A stretch of DNA of 64,000 nt from positions 14,832,133 through 14,896,132 of the forward strand of contig OY743187.1 of the NCBI GenBank assembly GCA_963555705.1, in the 5' to 3' direction. Origin of the DNA: Ligustrum vulgare (Eukaryota > Streptophyta > Magnoliopsida > Lamiales > Oleaceae). The notes below the pieces were generated by a model. The model saw only the letters and a program-made list of their open reading frames with translations. It had not been told where the DNA came from and searched no databases. Shown one piece after another: positions 11,759 through 21,454 of the stretch; the first letter of the stretch is position 1, and each line of letters starts with the position of its first letter. Position numbers and translations under genes: made by a program.

Positions 11759-12189
11759 ACATCGTGTTGAATTATCAGATCTGTGTTTAATTGTACGCTT
11801 TGAATTAAAATATGGACCAGCCGATAATTTCTGTTGAAATTAAATATATAGAATCTGTACATTGATTTTGGGCTTACACGTGAAGTCATGTTTTTTGTGG
11901 ATTCGAATTTGTGTTGGTTGAAACAATCGATTTCTGGATGTGTATCAAATTATGTATATGTTTTTCGAGATTAAGGTATGGATTCAGTTTGCACATTTGG
12001 AAATCTGTATGTATATGCCTTCAAAATCAGGTTTGGGTTTATGTTTTCGATTCACTGAAAATTTGGGATTATGAATATTTGGATCTGTAACTTGATTTTT
12101 CGAATTTGATTATGGTTTTGGTGTTGAATTTTTGGATGAAATCTGGTATGGTTGAGGTGTGGCCGGTTGATGGTGGTTGAAATAATCCC

Positions 12190-12450
12190 GGATGATGTTG
12201 AAATTCATTTTTCCGACAACCACAGCAGTCATCGACACTGTCGGCAAAAGGAGTGCAGCGCCAGGATATGAATTGGGCGCGGCACTGCAGACGAGGAGCG
12301 CCATGGATGGCGCTGTGGTTCGCAGCGTTGGGGAGTGGCTGCGCGCGACACTAGCTGCGTGCGGCTGTTTCCAGAACGCCGGTGAATGAGATGCAGACGG
12401 CACGTGCTGTCGGGTTTGGAGGCGACGGCGGACAAGGGTTGAAAACCCTA
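12190..12450 (+). other. GC-rich island in the copia-2 leader
   Basis: A GC-rich block with many GCGCC and GCGAC words lies in the same leader position as 6147-6310 of copia-1. Both blocks run into the shared text GAAAATCAGATTTT. The block sequences themselves are far less alike than their flanks. Short open stretches on both strands are by-products of the composition. No family is recognised. Confidence 0.45.
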
Positions 12451-12589
12451 ATGTCTGCTGCGAAAATCAGATTTTTTGGGCAGGGGGCGTCGACGGGAAA
12501 TTTGAAGTCTTAAAGGGCTATTTTGCAATTTTCGAACATTATGGTTATTTGCATCTCTGGTCATCCTTGTTTGTCCCTTAATAAAACTT

Positions 12590-13270
12590 AAACCCTAAAG
12601 TTACAAAATCTCTTAAGTTGGCCCTTCAGATTTCGAATTTACAAAAATCAGCCCATTAAGTTATGAAATTATTTAAGTTGGCCCTTAAAGTTCTGAAATT
12701 TATAAATTAAGCCCCTAAAGTTATAATTTAGTTAAGTCAGGACCCTTTAAGTTATGGAATTTTATGATTCAGTCCCTGAAGTTTGAAATTTTTTCAATCC
12801 AGACCCTAATGTTTGAGAATTTTCAAAATTGGTCCATAAATCTTGAAAATTCTCTAATTTGGTCCCTTAAAGTTTGAAAATTTTCATTTTCAGTCCTCTA
12901 AAGTTTGAAAATTTTCTAATTCAGTCACTAAAGTTTGGAAATTTTCAAAATTGGTCCTTAAAGTTTGAATTTCTTTTAAAATTAAGTCCCTAAAGTTTGG
13001 GAATTTGCTGAATTGGCTCCTAAAGTTTGAAAATTTTCAAAATCAACCTTTAAAGATTGAAATTTTCATATTTTGGCCCTCTAAAGTTTGATTTTCTTTC
13101 AAATTGGGACCTAAAGTTTGGAATTTCTCAAAATTGGCCAATAAAGTTTTGGGAAAATTGTAATTTAAGTCCTTCAAGCTTAAACTTTTACATAATTGGC
13201 CACCTAAGATTTAAGAATATTGCAATTGACTCTCTCAACTTAAGAATTGCTTTATTCTAAAGTTTTGAAT
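12590..13270 (+). repeat. copia-2 leader: degenerate array of about 30-36 bp units
   Basis: Roughly twenty imperfect units of the type CTAAAGTTTGAAAATTTTC followed by a TTGGTCC-like segment. It is longer than the homologous copia-1 array (5560-5975), which implies expansion or contraction during spread. Confidence 0.75.
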
Positions 13271-13454
13271 TCTATAATTCAAATCCTAAAGTCAAATATA
13301 GATGCAAATCAATGAATTTCAGTTTCAAATCTTGGTACATCAGAATCTTTTAAGAGATATAATATTCGAAAGTAAGTTAGTTGAAGCAACATGTTGCCAA
13401 AGCAACCTCTCTTGTGGATATTAATTAACTTTGGATATTATAAGGTATTTGTGT

Positions 13455-13860
13455 GTGTTATTCATTGCAGATATTGATCGGCCCAAAGGAAGGTCAATAT
13501 TTGGCTCGAATTTCACATGCACCTGTTGTGATAAACACGTGGCAATTATTTGGTTTAACGTGTGACCAATAAATCGATCCAAATAAAGGTTTATTGGTTA
13601 ACATGTCTTATTACCAGTGTTTGATCACTGCACTAAGGGAGAATTATATGTTTGTGTGTAATTTCATGCGGATATTGATCGGCCCAAAGGAAGGTCAATA
13701 TTTTGCCCGAATTTCACATGAACTTGTGGTGATAAATACGTGACGGTTATTTGGTTTTACGTGTGATCAATAAATCGGTCCAAAGAAAGGTTTGTTGGTT
13801 GACATGTCTTACTGTCTGTGTTTGATTACTACGCCAAGAGTACCACTTACAAGTCAATAT
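13455..13860 (+). repeat. copia-2 leader: two tandem units of about 200 bp
   Basis: Two direct units, each containing GATCGGCCCAAAGGAAGGTC (starts near 13477 and 13678), then a TTCACATG segment and an AACATGTCTTA or GACATGTCTTA segment. They are homologous to the duplicated leader block in copia-1 at 5010-5425. Confidence 0.8.
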
Positions 13861-14077
13861 TTCTGTCCAAAGACTAAATATTGATGTTGTGCTAGGTATC
13901 TTGTGATGGGCCCTACCATTATTTGAAAGTATGATTTGCATAATAAGGTATTTATGTGAGCTATTTTGTTTAAGTGTTCTCTATTCGGTTTCAAATTTCG
14001 CTAGTAGTATATCTACAAGCTCGAATTTAATCCTTGTATTTATGGAACAAACTTCAAGGATCAAAACAAGAACATTA

Positions 14078-14932
14078 GGAGGCGTTCTGTTTGTATTTTA
14101 TTTTGTATTTTCATTTTCGAAAATGTTTTGTGTTTTGTGTTTTCATTTTTGTTTTCAAACTTGCTGAAAACGCGTTTGGTTTGTCATTTCTGAAAACTGT
14201 TTTTGAAAATGAAAAGCTGGAAAACACGTTTTGTTTGAAATTTTGCAGAACACTATTTAAACTATTTTTAATTAATTTGCTTGCAGAATACTACTAACTC
14301 CAACTCAAATTTCCTTTCACAATACACTAAAAATATGGTTACATGCAACACACTAATGTGAGCATTAAGAGTCTATATTAACACAGTTTGGTCAGGTTCG
14401 GGACTTGAGAAAGCTCTACTTCTATTAAAATCCAGAAAATGCAAGTTCTTTCAAAACCACCAGAGTCCATTTATCATTACATTTTTTTGAAATATAACAA
14501 CAAGAATTCTCATTTAATTTTTTTTTTGTAATGTTGATATTGAATTCAATAAAACTTTATTTAAACTAAGTTCCAAGTTAGGATAATTCTCAAAAAAAAA
14601 AAAAAAAATTCTTTATTTAGGCTTAGTTCCAAACTAGGATAATTCTAAAAAAATAATAAAAAAATAAAAAAAATAAAAACTTTATATTAATCTTAGTTCT
14701 AAGTTAAGATAATTCTATTTAAAAAAAAAACGCGTTTTCCGCGTTTTGGACATTTTTTGTCGAAATACACACAAAACGCCCAAAACGATGTTTCGGGCGT
14801 TTTCCGTTTTGTGTACAATTTTTTTTTTTGTTTTCCAAAATGCGTTTTCGAAAATTGTAAAGAGAACGCGTTTTTAGCGTTTTCGAAAATAAAAACAGAA
14901 AACGACCTCAAAACAGCAAAGAGAACAGGGGC
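14078..14932 (-). mobile_element. PIF/Harbinger-type MITE, copy 1, inside copia-2 gag
   Basis: An 855-bp element beginning GGAGGCGTTCTGTTTG and ending CAAAGAGAACAGGGGC. The ends are imperfect inverted repeats of each other, flanked by the 3-bp duplication TTA (14075-14077 and 14933-14935). The TTA duplication suggests the PIF/Harbinger (Tourist) group. It is homologous to 45871-46655 and 62110-62903 but in the opposite orientation. The copia-1 gag at 4785-4850 lacks it, giving an empty site. The interior is rich in CGTTTTCGAAAACGC palindromes and encodes no transposase. Confidence 0.85.
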
Positions 14933-15349
14933 TTAACTTTTCGTTGGCTGCATGGATCTAGACCGTGTACTAAGGATTGAGCAACCTGCTCCTCTTACGG
15001 ATGAAAGTTCATCTAATCAAATGAGGAACTTTGAGAAGTGGGATTGCTTAAATTACGTGAGTCTCATGATCATTAAGTGCGGCATTCCGGAAGCCTTTAG
15101 TGGCATAGTATCTGAGGAGGTAAATGATGCCAATGAATTCCTTGCCGAAATTAAGAAACGTTTTGCAAAAAAAAAAACGATAAGGCTGAAACAAGCGCGC
15201 TTATGCAAAGCTTGATTTCAATAAAGTATAAAGGCAATGGGAAAATAAGGAAGTACATCATGTAGATGTCTCACACTGCTTCAAAACTTAAGGAACTAAA
15301 ACTCGACTTGTCTAATGACTTGCTCGTGTATTTGGTATTGATATCGCTT

Positions 15350-15525
15350 CCTGCACAATATAATTAATTTAAGGTTAGTTATAACTATCAAAGTAGAAAT
15401 GGACTCTCAATGAGCTCATTTCATAGTGTGCAAGCTTCTTGCACAATTCAGTCAATTTAAAGTCAGTTGTAACTATCAAAGGGAGAAATGAACTCTAAAT
15501 GAGCTCATTCTATTTTGTGTGCAAG
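15350..15525 (+). repeat. Tandem duplication of about 88 bp within copia-2 gag
   Basis: Two direct units, about 15350-15433 and 15434-15525, share AACTATCAAAG, GAAATG and AATGAGCTCATT segments and a TGTGCAAG end. Copia-1 has only one copy in the same place (about 4330-4430), so this arose in the copia-2 lineage. Confidence 0.75.
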
Positions 15526-15640
15526 AGGAAGAAAAGTTGAAGCAGGACAGAACTGAAAGTTCTTTACTTGGCAAACACCTCTAAAGATAAGGGCAAGAAA
15601 ACAAATAAAGAAAATAAAGTCGTTAAGGGGCTATTAATTT

Positions 15641-17630
15641 TATAATCCCACACTTAAGTCAATTTTTGAAACGGGAACTGCAACATTTTTGAGGAAGTTG
15701 AGTTTGGGGGGAGAATTAAGGTTAGAGATATTGTCTTTAAAGAAGAAGTTGAGGAAGGATCGGTTTCGATTCCTATTATTGCTTTTGACAATGTGCAAGT
15801 TTCTATACATGTCATTGATCAAGAAGCATATCCGGAACTCAACTAGACAATGTTGAAGAACCTCCCATCCAAAATAAGGTAAATTTCAGAAGTACAAACT
15901 CAACAACCTCAATAACTAAAACCATTAAGGAGATCCACGAGATAAAGGAAAAATGCTATTCCAGATAATTAAATAATATTTCTCCAAGAACATAAGGAAA
16001 ATAATGGAATGGTGAAAGATTTTTCAATCAATTTCCATCAGGCCATGCAGGGTTCTAACTCTCAAAAGTGGATTGATGTCATAAATAAGGAGTATAAGCA
16101 TATGCAAGACAATAAAATTTGGGATCTTGTCTCATTACCAGAAGGTGCGAACCCCATTGGTCTTAAATGAATTTTTAAACCAAGAGGGATTCGAAAGGTA
16201 ATGTGGAAAGATATAAGGTTCGTCTTGTATCTAAATGCTTTGCAGAGAATGATGACATTGATTATAAAGAGACTTTCTCTTCGATTTCAATGAAAGACTC
16301 TTTCAGGAAAGTTAGGTTGTTGCACATTTTGACCTCGAGTTACATCAAATGGATACTAAGGTGGCGTTTCTCAATGGCGACATTGATGGGACGATCTATT
16401 TGGTGCAATCAGAAAACTTTGTGTCAGTAGACTCAAAACTAATGGTTTGCAAATTAAAGAAATCCATTTATGTACTCAAGCCAGCTTCTTGTTAAGGGTA
16501 ATACAAATTTCATCAAGTAATTATCTCATTTGGTCTTGAGATTGATGTTGTTGATGATTGTATGTATTACAAGTTCAGTGGGAGTAAGTATATTTTCCTG
16601 ATTTTATATGTTGATTATTGCTTGCCACTAATGATATAGGTATGTCACATAAAATTATGAGATTTTTTGTCAAGGAATTTTGAGATTAAAAATCTTGGTG
16701 ACGTCTCTTTTGTATTAGGAATTCAGATACACCGGGATTGTTCTCGGGGTATTCTTGAATTGTCACAAAAGGGCTATATCGATAAAGGACTTAAGAGGTT
16801 TGGCATGCAAGACAGTAAATCAGGGGACACCCCTATCACTAAGGGAGACAATTTAGTCTCAACTAATGCCCGAAAAGTTATCTTGAAGTTAAAGAAATGC
16901 AGAGGATCCCATATAGTTAAGCTATAGAAAGTCTGATGTATGCTCAAATTTGTATGCGTTCGGATATTGCACACATTATTGGGATACTAATGAGATATTT
17001 AAGTAACCCTGGGATGGATCATTTGGAAAGCAGCCAAACATGGGTTATAAGGTATTTAAAGAGAACAAAAGATTACATACTCACATACAGAAAATCGGAT
17101 CAGTTGGAGATCATATGGTATTATGATTCCAATTTTACTAGATGCCAAGAAAGTAAAAGATCCATATCAAGCTACATTTATCTGCTCGTTGGAGGAGCTA
17201 TTTCCGGATGGAGTGCTTAACAGACACTTTAGCTTCTTTCACTTGGCAGCACAGTTGTAGCAATTTTGGGGGCATCTAATTATGGAATATAGCTGCGAAA
17301 TTTTGTCACTGGGCTGCGTATTCTGTACAGTATAGAAAGACCACTAAAGTTATATTGTGACAATAACTCAGCAGATTTATATTCCAGTAACAACAGGAGT
17401 TCAACTAAGTCAAAATACATTGACATAAGTTCCTGGTTGTGAAGGATACAGTTCAGAGTGGACACGTGTCAATAAGAGCACATTGGGACAAACTCCATAA
17501 TTTCAGATCCGCTTACTAAAGTATTACAACCCAAGGTCTTTCATGAGTACATTACTCATATGGGTCTTATATTTCTTAAGGATATTCGGTTTCAGTGGGA
17601 GTTTGTATTTTGGGTGCATTAGACACATTT
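15641..17630 (+). pseudogene. copia-2 pol remnant (RT and RNase H)
   Basis: Broken frames read, in order: the linker after integrase (15660-15900); the RT start with a SQKWIDVINKEY motif (16060-16130); a VERYKVRLVSKCF stretch (16203-16430); the region before the catalytic loop with a VVDDCMYYKFSG motif (near 16545-16590); a damaged YVDD (16608-16630, four bases lost, now YVDY and frameshifted); the GDVSFVLGIQIHRD motif (16667-16927); and RNase H (16936-17620). The integrase core is absent. At least three lesions match copia-1. Confidence 0.85.
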
Positions 17631-18000
17631 ATTGTCCTTTTGGATACGGTTTAAAGTTGAAGTTATTTACAGCTGTAAAGTTTCAGGTTTATTATATGTG
17701 AACTTGTTTAAGGATGATCTCACTTAAGTCGGACCAGTTGGGAATAGGCATGTTGAAGATCACATTACATGTAATTTTCATGCTACACATCTATACTTGA
17801 TCCATGTCATTCAGTTATGTCGATATACGTGACCATTGAAGGTTTAGTTACGATTAATGTAGCGAAAGCCGCTTTGATCCTATGTTGATATAATTGATGG
17901 ACCGGATTGTTTGGGGATGCATTCAGTAATGATAGCAAAAATTCTGAGTACTCATAAGGTTATGATTGATACACAATTGTAAGGTTACACATATAGCCCA

Positions 18001-18010
18001 AGTGGGAGAT
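18001..18010 (+). other. copia-2 polypurine tract
   Basis: AGTGGGAGAT lies directly before the 3' LTR, in the position expected for plus-strand priming. Confidence 0.8.
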
Positions 18011-18463
18011 TGTAAGGATTTTAATCAATCGTGTGAGCTTATATGTGAATTATTGTGTATTGAATAAAATGCTATCAAATTTGGTTAAGCCCGTTTAAAG
18101 TGATCTAATAAGGATTTGGTAAATTGGCTTTAATGCATCTAAAATAATGTATGGGCTTTTATGTGTAGATATCAGGCCATTACCTAATTCATGATGGGCC
18201 GAATTAGGTTAACTGCCAATACAGTATATAAAGTCGGTTTGGTCCCTGAATCCTACGTACTGTTCATTCTTTTTGACATCCCATCATCAGAGAGAAAATA
18301 CGGACTACGTATCGATTTAGAAGATCTGACCGCCGAATCGTTTATCGTGAATCGCGTTTGATTAAGGTACACTTCCGCTTAAGTTATTTAATTCTTGATA
18401 ATTCAGCATGATGATTTATTTTGGATCATAGATTAATAATTATCTGTGATAAATTTTCTAACA
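18011..18463 (+). repeat. copia-2 3' LTR
   Basis: This 453-bp LTR is the partner of 11288-11742 with about 2% difference. It is followed by the target duplication ATTCA. Confidence 0.95.
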
Positions 18464-18990
18464 ATTCACTGTTTGTATAGTTATCAATATTGGACTTTGG
18501 AACGTAACATTGTTTGTTTACTATAAAAGAAATTTTTGAAGAAAAAATGTTAGATCTACATAGAACTTAGGATGAAAAAATGCAGTAAATATTGTAGCAT
18601 AGTTATTCTTGTCAATTTTATTATATTGAATTGTGATAAAAACTTGTGTTAAATTTATTTATAGATATTATGTTGTTATTTTGTTATCTTTTATACGTTA
18701 TAACTTTGATTATAGTTTTTGACTAATTGAAATTTTGAGCTCATTTAATTTTAAACATTCAATTCATTTAATTTCTTTTTCATATACTTCAAATTATTAT
18801 AAATCTTGATAAAATATTAAATATTTGAAATTTTCGAGATTTTTCGAAATTTCCGAATTTCGGTTCGGTATGAAGCTTGTGCATTCCAAAAATTTTGGAA
18901 CGACATTTTGATTCCAAAGATTTTTGAAATAGAACTTGGAAAGCCTATTTTCGATATGTTCCGTCCGAAAAAAAACCCATGTGCACATAG
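18464..18990. repeat. Right part of the AT-rich element split by copia-2
   Basis: This continues the element described for 10730-11287. Its outer part (18790-18990) has the same CGAAATTTCCGAATTTCGG-like texture, inverted relative to the left part. No gene is seen. Confidence 0.4.
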
Positions 18991-19032
18991 TAACATGACT
19001 ATTTTGTTGTTTTTCTCCTCAGTACATATATT

Positions 19033-19696
19033 CAGTGGCGAATCCAGTCGTCGGCGAGGTAACGCAGCCGCGCTAGTTGGATCCGCTGGAAATCCAAGTT
19101 TTGATTTTTTCCCCCTTTTTCGCTTTATCTTTCCTTCCTTAATCCCAACTTCAATTTACAGGTTATAACCCATTTCACTCACTCTGGATCTGAAAGAAGG
19201 ATTTGTTGCTTCAATCGCCATGACATGAACTTTTGGATCTTGTGCAATGTGTACAGTATTCCTATTTACAGTTATTTGCGTTCTTCTCTGCCACAATGTC
19301 TTCGGCTTCTACCTCCCTGGCGTTGCCCCTAAAGACTTCAGAAAGGTTCCCTTTTCAATTACAACTTAGTTTTTTTATGAATCCATATAACGTATGAATG
19401 CTTTAATGTGATTCTTGATCTGGATTTTGCTCAAAGATCAGTATTGTTGGTCCTTTGTGTCTGAGTGAGTGGGTATGTCATAATTGGATTTGGATTGGGC
19501 TATTCCTATTTGGGTAGTATTTAATAACAAAGTTGGGAATCTAGGATTGACTTTAGTTTAAAACCTTCTACATAAGGTTAATCAATTTGTTTCTTGATGC
19601 ACATTGTTTAACTTTTTTCCTTTAGTACATTGTGTTGGTTGTTCAACGGTCAACAGTCATCGCTCTAGCAGAGATCTACTCCTGGATCCGTCCCTG
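19033..19696 (+). mobile_element. hAT-B: small hAT element carrying a host gene fragment
   Basis: It begins CAGTGGCGAATCCAG and ends CTGGATCCGTCCCTG, a 15-bp terminal inverted repeat with three mismatches. It is flanked by the perfect 8-bp target duplication CATATATT (19025-19032 and 19697-19704). These are hAT hallmarks. It is only 664 bp long and has no transposase. Most of the interior reads as the 5' leader, first coding exon and start of the first intron of a TM9SF-type gene (19220-19345), so it is a Pack-type element that transduplicated host sequence. Confidence 0.9.
19220..19345 (+). pseudogene. Captured first coding exon of a TM9SF (EMP70) gene
   Basis: Forty-two codons start at ATG 19220. 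They read through one TGA at codon 3 into a hydrophobic signal-peptide-like segment (VFLFTVICVLL). The stretch FGFYLPGVAPKDFRK follows, then a splice donor (AAAG followed by GTTCCC at 19346). FYLPGVAP followed by a DF(R/Q)KG-like motif just after the signal peptide is the diagnostic start of the transmembrane 9 superfamily, Golgi/endosomal proteins with nine membrane spans. Only this exon is present, inside hAT-B, so it cannot make the protein. The TGA is a further lesion unless translation starts at the later ATG at codon 10. Confidence 0.78.
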
Positions 19697-19934
19697 CATA
19701 TATTCCAACTTCGAGCTAGAAAAAATTGTCGAAAAAGACGAAATATTAACACGGAAAATATCGTTACTGCCTTTCAAGTTTCAACCACGGAATTTGTAGC
19801 TTCGTGCTTTTTCTAAAGTGTTGGATTTTGGATACTTTAAAGTAACTGAAATTTTCCTTTCTAAGTAAATATTTATGAAAAATTGTTTGAATATATTAAT
19901 AAGTGAAAGAATTTACTTATTTCTAAAAAGGTTG

Positions 19935-20166
19935 AATTTCAACCTTAAGAGCCCCTATAGCCCATGTCATGGGGGTTTGTAGAAAATGTAAATCAAATGA
20001 TACATCTCAGCGGAGCAGAGTTAAGAGCTTGCTGTTTAACTATGCTTGCAAGGAACCTCATCCATATCTTTGGTAAGATTTGAATTCGCACCCTTGCAGC
20101 TGCTAGCCCAGCTGAGATTTCTCACTCTCACATTTCAACCAATTAAACTATGCTCCGAGAGCAAAG
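19935..20166 (-). repeat. tRNA-derived SINE-like repeat
   Basis: On the minus strand, starting near 20166, the text CTCGGAGCATAGTTTAATTG carries an A-box-like segment. A weak B box, GTGCGAATTCAAATC, follows about 60 bases later (near 20080). A tRNA-unrelated body follows to about 19935. The arrangement fits a plant SINE of roughly 230 bp. No target duplication was identified. Confidence 0.45.
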
Positions 20167-20613
20167 AATTTACTTATTTTGGTTGCATGGAAGGTATAGG
20201 CAAAAATCTTATTTATTAACTTATGTAAGTTAACTTTTAATCATGAAATGAAATTAAAAGATTACTTTTTATTTATTAGAATTTTCATCTTAGCCTAATA
20301 TGCACTTAGTTGCAAGCTCACAATGGAACCTAACTCCTAAATCTTTTAACTTGTCATTCAAGGAGTTGAACAAAACCTTGAGTAGTTGAATTGAAGGAAA
20401 TAATTTAATTTAACTGAAGATTATTAATATTAATAATTAAATTTCACAGAGGTCAAAGGTTATCAATGTAGGTAAAAATTTACTTCCTCTTGAATGCATG
20501 GCCTTCACTGGTAATTTTATTCTATCTTGTAATTTTTGTGTCAAAAATTTTTGTCCCTTATCTTCTAGTGTCTGCTCATACTAGATCAAATACATTCGTG
20601 CTGAATCGACTTC

Positions 20614-20628
20614 TTGGATCCGTCCCTG
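20614..20628 (-). repeat. Orphan hAT terminal repeat
   Basis: TTGGATCCGTCCCTG is nearly identical to the right terminus of hAT-B (19682-19696), but no partner end or 8-bp duplication was found nearby. It is probably the remaining end of a related, truncated element. Confidence 0.45.
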
Positions 20629-20639
20629 AATACCAGGTC

Positions 20640-21446
20640 CTAATTCAAGAATATGCATTTTCGAGAAAGCCTACCTTACATTTTTTGGAAAAGATGAAAA
20701 GGGTAAAAAAAAAAAAAAATTATGAAAGTAAATCAATTCTATGTGTTTATGACTGGCAAAAGAACTGGAAGGAAGATAACATGAAAAGTATTGGGACCAA
20801 GATGCAAGATACAAACTTTTCAAGGAATAATTAGAAACACTTGAAATTTGGGTATAAAGAAAATCAATTCTAGGAAATTGAATTCCTAAAAACTTATTTT
20901 CCTGGGATTTAAACGTTTAAAGTGTTTGATTGAAATAATTTTCTAGGTGGAAAAGTGAGGAATTTTTCAAGTTTTGTTGTTTGATTGACATTATTTTTCA
21001 TGAAATTTTTGACAATATTGAGCTATTTTAATAAAAAAATACTTTTTTTTAAAAAAAATTCTACACATTTGTTCTTAATAATAATAATAATGTTAATTTA
21101 TTTTTTAAAAAAGTTAATTAACAACAACAAAAAGTGTCAAACGAAACAAAAAAGATTTTCCACCAAAGGTGGAAAATATTTTCCCACCTAATAGGTGAGA
21201 AAACAAATTCCTGCAAAATATGGAATTGATGCAAAATATGGAATTGAGGCAAAGGTGGAAAACATTTTTCCCTATAAAATATTGCCTATCAAACAAGGCA
21301 AAAGATGGAAAAAAAGGTGGAAGGTCCATTTTTCATGAAAAATAAAGGGCTATTAAACGGACCATAAGAAGCTTTTAGGGGGAGACTCACAAAACACAAA
21401 AACTGTAGGAACCGAGAGGGAGGTTATTGATAATTATGTAATGTGC
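20640..21446. other. AT-rich stretch with MITE-like text, no gene
   Basis: Repeated TTTGATTGA and GGTGGAAAA words around 20870-21350, and a final GTCCGTTTAATAG-like end on the minus strand, resemble the Tourist-like MITE at 51739-51967. Boundaries could not be fixed. The open stretches here are low-complexity. Confidence 0.35.
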
Positions 21447-21454
21447 ACATTGAG

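Larger units (their letters stand above)
14025..15640 (+). pseudogene. copia-2 gag remnant, split by a MITE
   Basis: Copia-type Gag (UBN2/DUF4219) text begins just before 14075, is interrupted by a MITE at 14078-14932, and resumes at 14936. The clearest stretch, 14952-15185, includes LMIIKCGIPEAFSG and an EFLAEIKKRFA motif. An A-run indel near 15168-15177 shifts the frame. Downstream frames to about 15640 match the later part of Gag, including a LASTSKDKGK-like linker seen only in shifted frames. A tandem duplication (15350-15525) lies inside. No zinc knuckle, protease or integrase follows. Confidence 0.82.
11288..18463 (+). mobile_element. copia-2: Ty1/copia LTR retrotransposon, defective
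   Basis: A complete 7.2-kb insertion on the plus strand with the perfect 5-bp target duplication ATTCA (11283-11287 and 18464-18468). Its LTRs differ by about nine substitutions and two single-base indels over 454 bp by eye, so it is the youngest LTR element here. It has the Met-tRNA primer site, a long leader with repeats, broken gag interrupted by a MITE (14078-14932), and a pol region without integrase. RT lesions are shared with copia-1, although the two insertions have different target duplications and so are independent. Confidence 0.95.

Noticed and set aside
12110..12435. Overlapping open frames in the GC-rich copia-2 leader
   Set aside because: Frames on both strands overlap in GC-rich text, copia-1 does not conserve them, and no family is recognised.
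20490..20834. 114-codon open frame
   Set aside because: It crosses an orphan hAT terminus and a poly-A/lysine run, and its composition is not that of a gene.
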